A DNA stretch of 39,410 nt from Vibrio fortis. GTDB lineage: Bacteria; Pseudomonadota; Gammaproteobacteria; Enterobacterales; Vibrionaceae. How positions within the stretch are numbered: the first letter of the stretch is position 1; every line of letters begins with the position of its first letter. Location: contig NZ_JFFR01000024.1 of NCBI RefSeq assembly GCF_000695685.1, positions 1-39,410 of the forward strand, read 5' to 3'. Shown in pieces: positions 35,177-39,410 of this stretch. A program made the position numbers and the translations under genes. The notes under the pieces are model-generated. The model saw nothing but the letters and a program-made list of their open reading frames with translations, was not told where the DNA came from and ran no database searches.

Positions 35177-35542
35177 ATGAGCAAATCCATCTATATCGCT
35201 GGCAGCTTTAAAAACCTAGAGAAGATGCAAGCTATCCATAAAATATTGGCTGATGCTGGTATTAAAACAACCATCTCTAACCCTCTCCAAAGTAATGGTA
35301 TTGACGGTTGTTTACAGCGTATTCGAGAGGCAGACATTACTTACATCCTTAACTTTGATGGTTACGTAGGAAAGAGCGTCGCTATGGACATTGGCTATGC
35401 CCTAGGCCTTGGAAAATCCGTTTGCGCGTTAGAGGCTATTGAAGACCCTGATATAACCCACTTACTAACTCGAGTAGCCACTCCAGATGAGGTCATCCGT
35501 GAGTTGCTTGAAGGTGATCAAGAACAGCACGTCATAACTTAG
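35177..35542 (+). CDS. nucleoside 2-deoxyribosyltransferase-like protein
   Basis: A 121-residue cytoplasmic protein. The N-terminal KSIYIAGSFKNLEKMQAIHK and the later YVGKSVAMDIGYALGLGKSV fit the nucleoside 2-deoxyribosyltransferase/YtoQ-like fold, which handles nucleosides or nucleotides. The catalytic Glu of the classical enzymes is not evident, so activity is uncertain. It is followed 39 bp later by a NUDIX gene, suggesting nucleotide-pool housekeeping. Confidence 0.75.
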   Translation: MSKSIYIAGSFKNLEKMQAIHKILADAGIKTTISNPLQSNGIDGCLQRIREADITYILNFDGYVGKSVAMDIGYALGLGKSVCALEAIEDPDITHLLTRVATPDEVIRELLEGDQEQHVIT

Positions 35543-35581
35543 CAACCGCACCGAAAATTACGTTAGCACCCAGAAGGAATT

Positions 35582-35986
35582 GTGACTTTGAAAACCCACG
35601 AATGTATCTCTTTCATTATGTTAGATGGGAACAAAATACTGTTAGAGAAACGAAGCAAGGACAAAGAGACCGATCCGGGCTTAATCACTATTCCCGGAGG
35701 ACATATCGAAGATGGTGAGACCCAAGTGCAAGCTTTGATGCGAGAAGTGAAAGAGGAGCTTGATGTCACGCCGACCAACTACCAATATTTATGCTCGCTC
35801 TACCACCCCACACAAGAACTGCAGCTCATACACTATTTTATCGTCACTAGCTGGAATGGTGAAATTAAACCTTATGAAGCAGAAGGTATTGAGTGGCATG
35901 CTTTGGAATCAGCCGCCGTTGAAATAGCGGCTGATGCCGTAGCTTTAAAAGAGTTTAAGCGCATTAATGCATTTCTTTGGGTTTAA
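35582..35986 (+). CDS. NUDIX hydrolase
   Basis: A 134-residue hydrolase that cleaves nucleoside diphosphates linked to another moiety. The Nudix box is GGHIEDGETQVQALMREV followed by KEELDVTP (about residues 39-64), with the catalytic Glu cluster REVKEEL intact; the final box Gly is Asp. GTG 35582 has AAGGAA upstream. Substrate unknown; NUDIX proteins are also common in Vibrio cassette arrays. Confidence 0.9.
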   Translation: MTLKTHECISFIMLDGNKILLEKRSKDKETDPGLITIPGGHIEDGETQVQALMREVKEELDVTPTNYQYLCSLYHPTQELQLIHYFIVTSWNGEIKPYEAEGIEWHALESAAVEIAADAVALKEFKRINAFLWV

Positions 35987-36062
35987 CGATTCTATTATGA
36001 ACGCAAAGAAGCATTGGGGTTTCCAGCCACTTACTCACTAAACTTGGTGGAGCAATGCATCA

Positions 36063-36530
36063 TCAATCTTTAACAACTGCCGTGTAATGCTCGATGATCG
36101 GGTGAGTGTATTCGTCAGTTTCGTACATGATCCATTGCTGCTCAACAATAACATCAGTAAAAGAGCCATCTTTAAAGGCCCCTCTCCAACGAACGTCGAA
36201 GCAAGCTTTGTATTTACCATTATCCAGGTAAGAAACCTCTATACTTTTGATGTCATGGTCATCCGACAGCAATCGTTCATGAATCCAGCGGTGCCACTCT
36301 AAAAATTCCTGACGAGAACAGATTTTGTAGTCAGGAAAATCAACCTGGACATGCTCATCAACGAGTAGCGCAAAAGCTTCAGCGGGCACGCGGTCTTTAC
36401 CAACTGTTGCTCGTTCATACATAGAGAATACACGATGAACAAAGCTCTTGATGTCATTCTTGGTAAACTTGCGCTCACTAAAATGTTGGATGAGCCTGTC
36501 ATATTCTGACGTTTTACATTCCATTGTCAT
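36063..36530 (-). CDS. NTF2-like (SnoaL-type) cytoplasmic protein
   Basis: A protein of about 155 residues without a signal peptide. Its core (NDIKSFVHRVFSMYERATVG, ILEWHRW-type helix FLEWHRWIHERL, HDIKSIEVSYLDNGKYKACF, DVRWRGAFKDG, EQQWIMYE) is homologous to the exported NTF2-like protein encoded at 36992-37489, with shared IKSFV, FLxW, HDIxS and FDVRW blocks. The ATG at 36530 is preferred; the longer frame starts with TTG. It is the last gene of the operon, seven bases after the ankyrin gene. Confidence 0.82.
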   Translation of the reverse strand: MTMECKTSEYDRLIQHFSERKFTKNDIKSFVHRVFSMYERATVGKDRVPAEAFALLVDEHVQVDFPDYKICSRQEFLEWHRWIHERLLSDDHDIKSIEVSYLDNGKYKACFDVRWRGAFKDGSFTDVIVEQQWIMYETDEYTHPIIEHYTAVVKD

Positions 36531-36537
36531 CACCAAC

Positions 36538-36981
36538 CTACTTCTCAATACTCTTTAAGTAAGCAACGATATCGGATTTATTCTCGTCGATGGCCTTCTC
36601 AAGTGGCGTATTGCCATCCAAACCTTCAATCGTAATATCACCGCCATTCGCCACCAAGATTTTCAATGCTGGCAGGTTGTTCCCCCACACCGCATCGTGC
36701 AAAGGCGTGTAACCGTTTCTTGGACCGACCGCATTCACATCAAATCCCGCGTCTATGAGAAGCTCAACGATTCGAGTGTTATCTTGGAACATTGCTGCGT
36801 GCAACGCTGTGCCGCCGTAAGAATCTCGCGCATCGGGATCTGGATTGGTTTTCAACAGCTCAATCACTTTAGCTTCATTACCATGGTAAGCAGCAAGATG
36901 AATCGTGTCAGCGCAGAACACCTGAAATGCCGCCCCCATTGCAACGGCAAATACAGAAAAAAGAACCGCTAGCTTTTTCAT
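36538..36981 (-). CDS. exported ankyrin-repeat protein
   Basis: A 147-residue protein with signal peptide (MKKLAVLFSVFAVAMGAAFQVFCA) and three to four ankyrin repeats (IHLAAYHGNEAKVIELLKTN, TALHAAMFQDNTRIVELLID, TPLHDAVWGNNLPALKILVA, TPLEKAIDENKSDIVAYLKS). Exported ankyrin proteins bind partner proteins in the periplasm and often accompany enzymes such as catalases. It sits between two paralogous NTF2-like genes in one operon, suggesting that it binds one of them. Confidence 0.9.
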   Translation of the reverse strand: MKKLAVLFSVFAVAMGAAFQVFCADTIHLAAYHGNEAKVIELLKTNPDPDARDSYGGTALHAAMFQDNTRIVELLIDAGFDVNAVGPRNGYTPLHDAVWGNNLPALKILVANGGDITIEGLDGNTPLEKAIDENKSDIVAYLKSIEK

Positions 36982-36991
36982 AATAGTCTCC

Positions 36992-37489
36992 TTACTCGAC
37001 GACTGTCGCTTCTAACTTAGCTAGTTTTAAAGCGTCGCCAACACGAATAACTTCAAGCTCTTGGTGAACCATCATGTCGAACTTCTCTTTAGTTTTTGAC
37101 GTTGCTTGCCAACGAACGTCATAAGAAACCGTCCAACCAGACGCCTGATCACCTTGCACATGCATACTAGCGATGTCGTGGCTGTTCCAAATGATGTTAT
37201 CTGTCACACCTTGATACCAAGCTAAGAATGCTTCTACAGAATTAATAGGCGTTCCCGGGTATTGCATGTTTACTGGTTGTGCAATGCGATTGACGAAGTA
37301 ACCTGACTCTCGCTGTTGGTCAAATGCAGCAAACCACTGATAAACAAAACTTTTAACATCATTATTGCTCATCTCATAACGTGCTTTTGCATCGTAAGTT
37401 GGACTGAGTGTGTTGAGGTCATTATTGGCGTGAGCGGCTGATATTGCGATCAGGAAACTAAAAATTAGTGTGGTAAGTTGTTTTAACAT
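36992..37489 (-). CDS. exported NTF2-like (SnoaL-type) protein
   Basis: A protein of about 165 residues with signal peptide (MLKQLTTLIFSFLIAISAAHA). The domain follows the NTF2-like pattern: VKSFVYQWFAAFDQQRESG, VEAFLAWYQGVTD, SHDIASMHVQGDQASGW, TVSYDVRWQATSK, MMVHQELEVIRVGD. It is the first gene of an operon with the ankyrin gene (10-bp gap) and the cytoplasmic paralogue. The upstream frame to 37510 begins with TTG; ATG 37489 gives the signal peptide. The divergent LysR gene at 37643 is the likely regulator. Confidence 0.86.
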   Translation of the reverse strand: MLKQLTTLIFSFLIAISAAHANNDLNTLSPTYDAKARYEMSNNDVKSFVYQWFAAFDQQRESGYFVNRIAQPVNMQYPGTPINSVEAFLAWYQGVTDNIIWNSHDIASMHVQGDQASGWTVSYDVRWQATSKTKEKFDMMVHQELEVIRVGDALKLAKLEATVVE

Positions 37490-37642
37490 AGTGATGACGT
37501 GCCCTATCAATAACTGGTGAATTAAAGAGTCGCACTTTAAGGTAGGTTAAACGGACTCTGTTGCATGATTAAGTCCATTATTGACGAGTTTTATCATAAC
37601 CTATGGCCTGACATTAATTACTTTATAAATAACTAAAAGTTA

Positions 37643-38542
37643 ATGAAATCGATTCCTACACAGCTGCCAGTCTTCATACAAGTCGCTAAGCTCGGAAGCT
37701 TTGCAAAGGCTGCGAGAGAGCTTGGTATATCTGCACCTGCAGTGAGTAAAGCCATTGGAAAGTTAGAGCAAGAGTCGCAAACCAAACTGTTTCTGCGTTC
37801 TTCTCACTCTTTGAGCCTAACCCCAGCGGGCGAGCAGCTTTACGCCAGCCTGTCTCCCTCTATAAGTTCGATTCAAAATGTCATCAGCCAACTCACCGAT
37901 GACCCTTCCCACATATCAGGAAAGATCAAAGTTAACCTACCTGCGAGTTCGATCGGTCAAGACATCATCCTGCCTATAATCATAGACTTTATGAACCTTT
38001 ACCCAGATGTGGTTTGCGATTTAAGCTTTGATGATAAGAACGTAAGCTTAGTTGAAGAAGGTTTTGACCTTGGCGTCGGCGTGTCGATCAACGAGGACTC
38101 ACGCTTAATAGGAAGGCCCATTCTACAAACTGAAATTGGGCTCTATGCTTCCAAAAACTACATCCAACAATTTGGTGCCCCTCGTTCTCTAGACGATTTA
38201 AAGAATCATAAATGCATACCGGTTCGTTCCATCACGACGGGAAAAATGCACAAGTGGCGCTTAAAGCTCGATGATCATGCCATGCTTCATGAGCCTCAGG
38301 GTAATCTCGTCGTTAACAACTTTTCGGCCGCAAAAGAAGCCGTGATTATGGGTGCTGGTATCGCTTGTTTAGGGAACTGGATGTTTGAAGAAGCCACCAA
38401 GCAAGGAAAAATAGCTCCCTTACTTGAAGAGTGCTGGGGAGAACCAATCCCCGTGTGGCTCTACTACTCATCTCGAGAGTATTTGCCATCACAAGTACGA
38501 CTGCTCATCGATTTCATTATAGATAGAACAAATCGTAACTAA
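37643..38542 (+). CDS. LysR-family transcriptional regulator
   Basis: A 299-residue regulator with N-terminal winged helix-turn-helix (VFIQVAKLGSFAKAARELGI, then APAVSKAIGKLEQESQTKL) and an effector domain (VVCDLSFDDKNVSLVEEGFD, LGVGVSINEDSRLIGRPILQ, GAGIACLGNWMFEEATKQGK). It is divergent from the NTF2-like/ankyrin operon across a 153-bp gap, so it probably controls that operon. Confidence 0.92.
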   Translation: MKSIPTQLPVFIQVAKLGSFAKAARELGISAPAVSKAIGKLEQESQTKLFLRSSHSLSLTPAGEQLYASLSPSISSIQNVISQLTDDPSHISGKIKVNLPASSIGQDIILPIIIDFMNLYPDVVCDLSFDDKNVSLVEEGFDLGVGVSINEDSRLIGRPILQTEIGLYASKNYIQQFGAPRSLDDLKNHKCIPVRSITTGKMHKWRLKLDDHAMLHEPQGNLVVNNFSAAKEAVIMGAGIACLGNWMFEEATKQGKIAPLLEECWGEPIPVWLYYSSREYLPSQVRLLIDFIIDRTNRN

Positions 38543-38614
38543 GTAGCCCCAATAACCGAGGGAGTAACGATCGGGATCTGTATGGAAAGATGGTGGAAAT
38601 GCTTAATTCGAGAT

Positions 38615-38740
38615 GCATAACGTTCTTTCAAGGGATGAGCAACGTAATACCGAAGCTTCCGCTTACCACCTTAAACATTAAACGCTGCGCATAGTAAAAA
38701 TGCCAAGCGTTGCGAATCACTCTTAAGCAACTTGTTATAC
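38615..38740 (+). other. integron attC site (VCR-like, intact)
   Basis: The site is 126 bases, the size expected of Vibrio repeats. It opens with core box GCATAAC (38615-38621) and closes with GTTATAC (38734-38740). The left arm TCAAGGGATGAGCAACG pairs imperfectly with the right arm (38708-38726, CGTTGCGAATCACTCTTAA), as in folded attC. The right half shares a 26-base block with 971-996. No integrase gene is nearby, so this is an isolated attC or the edge of a cassette array. Confidence 0.82.
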
Positions 38741-38794
38741 CACTTGCTTGAGGCTAAAATGACCAAAATAAAGACCACTTAAGAGACCGATTAT

Positions 38795-39043
38795 ATGACC
38801 ACTAGAATTTTAGCCGATGTTGCTGCAAGCATTACTGAGTTGAAAGCTAACCCTATGAAAGTTGCAACTAGTGCTTACGGCGAACCTGTTGCTGTATTAA
38901 ACCGAAATGAACCAGCATTTTATTGCGTGCCTGCCGAAGCGTACGAAATGATGATGGACAGACTCGAAGATCTTGAACTACTAGCTATCGCTAAAGAGCG
39001 TGAATCTGAAGAGAGCATTTCGGTAAATATTGATGACCTATAA
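38795..39043 (+). CDS. stbD: antitoxin StbD (Phd/YefM family)
   Basis: An 82-residue antitoxin of the Phd/YefM type. The start MTTRILADVAASITELKANP, then AVLNRNEPAFYCVPAEAYE and the terminal ISVNIDDL match StbD as recalled from plasmid and Vibrio cassette systems. The N-terminal part binds operator DNA and the C-terminal tail neutralises the toxin encoded by the overlapping downstream gene. It forms a gene cassette between two attC sites, where StbDE-type modules are thought to stabilise cassette arrays. Confidence 0.9.
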   Translation: MTTRILADVAASITELKANPMKVATSAYGEPVAVLNRNEPAFYCVPAEAYEMMMDRLEDLELLAIAKERESEESISVNIDDL

Positions 39044-39323
39044 ACTCGACTTTAAAAAGAGTGCACTCAAAGAGTGGAAAAAGCTTGGCTCTACTCTACG
39101 ACAACAATTTAAGAAAAAACTAATCGAGCGCTTAGATAACCCACACGTTCCGGCTTCAAAGCTTTCTGGAGCTGACAACATGTATAAAATTAAGCTACGT
39201 CAATCGGGCTACCGTCTCGTCTACAAAGTTGAAGACGATGTCATCATTGTAACCGTCTTAGCAGTTGGAAAACGCGAACGTAGCGATGTTTACCGTAACG
39301 CCATGAAAAGGTTAGACGATTGA
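39033..39323 (+). CDS. stbE: RelE/ParE-superfamily toxin StbE
   Basis: A 96-residue toxin (MTYKLDFKKSALKEWKKLGS) whose later strands YKIKLRQSGYRLVYKVEDDV and VTVLAVGKRERSDVYRNAMK match the RelE/StbE family of ribosome-dependent mRNA endonucleases. It overlaps stbD by 11 bases, so the two are translationally coupled. A TTG three bases upstream is a poorer start. The cassette ends just before the next attC core box at 39329. Confidence 0.9.
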   Translation: MTYKLDFKKSALKEWKKLGSTLRQQFKKKLIERLDNPHVPASKLSGADNMYKIKLRQSGYRLVYKVEDDVIIVTVLAVGKRERSDVYRNAMKRLDD

Positions 39324-39328
39324 TTGCG

Positions 39329-39335
39329 GTATAAC
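39329..39335 (+). other. attC core box at the cassette end, interrupted by IS
   Basis: GTATAAC follows the stbE stop by five bases and is the left core box expected of the next attC. The IS begins directly after it, so the rest of the attC is outside the window. Confidence 0.6.
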
Positions 39336-39410
39336 GAATGACATGGATTCCCCCTACCGAGGATCTGCCACACTTATGTGGTACTTAAATGCATCGGAGG
39401 CACCATGTCT
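39336..39410 (+). mobile_element. IS1111-group insertion sequence, left end
   Basis: The subterminal repeat ATGGATTCCCCC (39343-39354) is inverse to GGGGGAGACCAT at 918-929. With the seven-base left tip usual for this group, the left boundary falls at 39336. A small hairpin CCACA/TGTGG (39368-39381) is followed by GGAGG (39396-39400) and an ATG at 39405. The leader before the transposase is only about 70 bases, as expected for the IS1111 group, which keeps its guide RNA at the right end. The copy is in the same orientation as the one at the left edge. Confidence 0.72.
39405..39410 (+). CDS. transposase start, two codons only (truncated by window edge)
   Basis: ATG TCT follows a good ribosome binding site (CGGAGG) in the left end of the second IS copy and is the expected transposase start. 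Only two codons lie inside the window. Confidence 0.45.

Overview
The window reads as chromosomal DNA of a Vibrio, probably of the Splendidus clade and possibly from the second chromosome; both refinements are inference. The evidence is a low-to-mid GC composition, a roughly 126-bp attC site of the large Vibrio superintegron type, a StbDE toxin-antitoxin cassette, a CyaB close to the Aeromonas/Vibrio class IV enzyme, and a typical Vibrio mix of LysR regulators, a chemoreceptor and TonB-dependent iron uptake. No tRNA, rRNA, CRISPR array or integrase gene was seen.

Edges. Both ends lie inside insertion sequences of the IS110 family, IS1111 group. The left edge (1-932) is the right-hand part of one copy: most of the transposase, a structured non-coding 3' region and a subterminal inverted repeat. 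It has inserted into an integron attC site, whose remainder is at 933-1010. The right edge (39336-39410) is the left end of a second copy in the same orientation. It begins just after the first core box of another attC that follows a StbDE cassette (38735-39335), and that cassette is preceded by an intact attC (38615-38740). The edges are therefore integron-cassette material, while the roughly 36 kb between them is mostly ordinary chromosome.

Middle, left to right. 2.3-4 kb: a methyltransferase divergent from a LysR regulator. 4.3-8.8 kb: a hybrid histidine kinase, a DHH phosphoesterase and CyaB. 8.8-11.8 kb: an overlapping DUF1800/DUF1501 export pair. 12-13.7 kb: a LysR regulator divergent from a DJ-1/PfpI protein, with a palindromic operator candidate between them. 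14-18.8 kb: a catecholate-siderophore module made of an AraC regulator, a Fur box, an exported enterochelin-esterase-like protein and a TonB-dependent receptor. 18.9-23.6 kb: a hydrolase, two lipoproteins and a methyl-accepting chemotaxis protein. 23.9-28.1 kb: an exported hydrolase/NTF2-like pair, a metzincin-like lipoprotein, a small hypothetical gene, and an HxlR regulator divergent from another exported NTF2-like protein. 28.2-31.8 kb: a CatB-type acetyltransferase, an MFS exporter with a GST-like gene, and a DUF523 protein. 32-36 kb: a run of short same-strand genes, mostly exported or membrane orphans, ending in a deoxyribosyltransferase-like and a NUDIX protein. 36-38.5 kb: an operon of two paralogous NTF2-like proteins flanking an exported ankyrin protein, divergent from a LysR regulator.

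The most notable points are the two IS1111 ends sitting in attC sites, the candidate guide (seek/bridge) RNA in the left copy whose hairpin loop contains a six-base complement to the adjacent attC flank, the NTF2-ankyrin-NTF2 operon, and two lipoproteins with metal-protease-like features.
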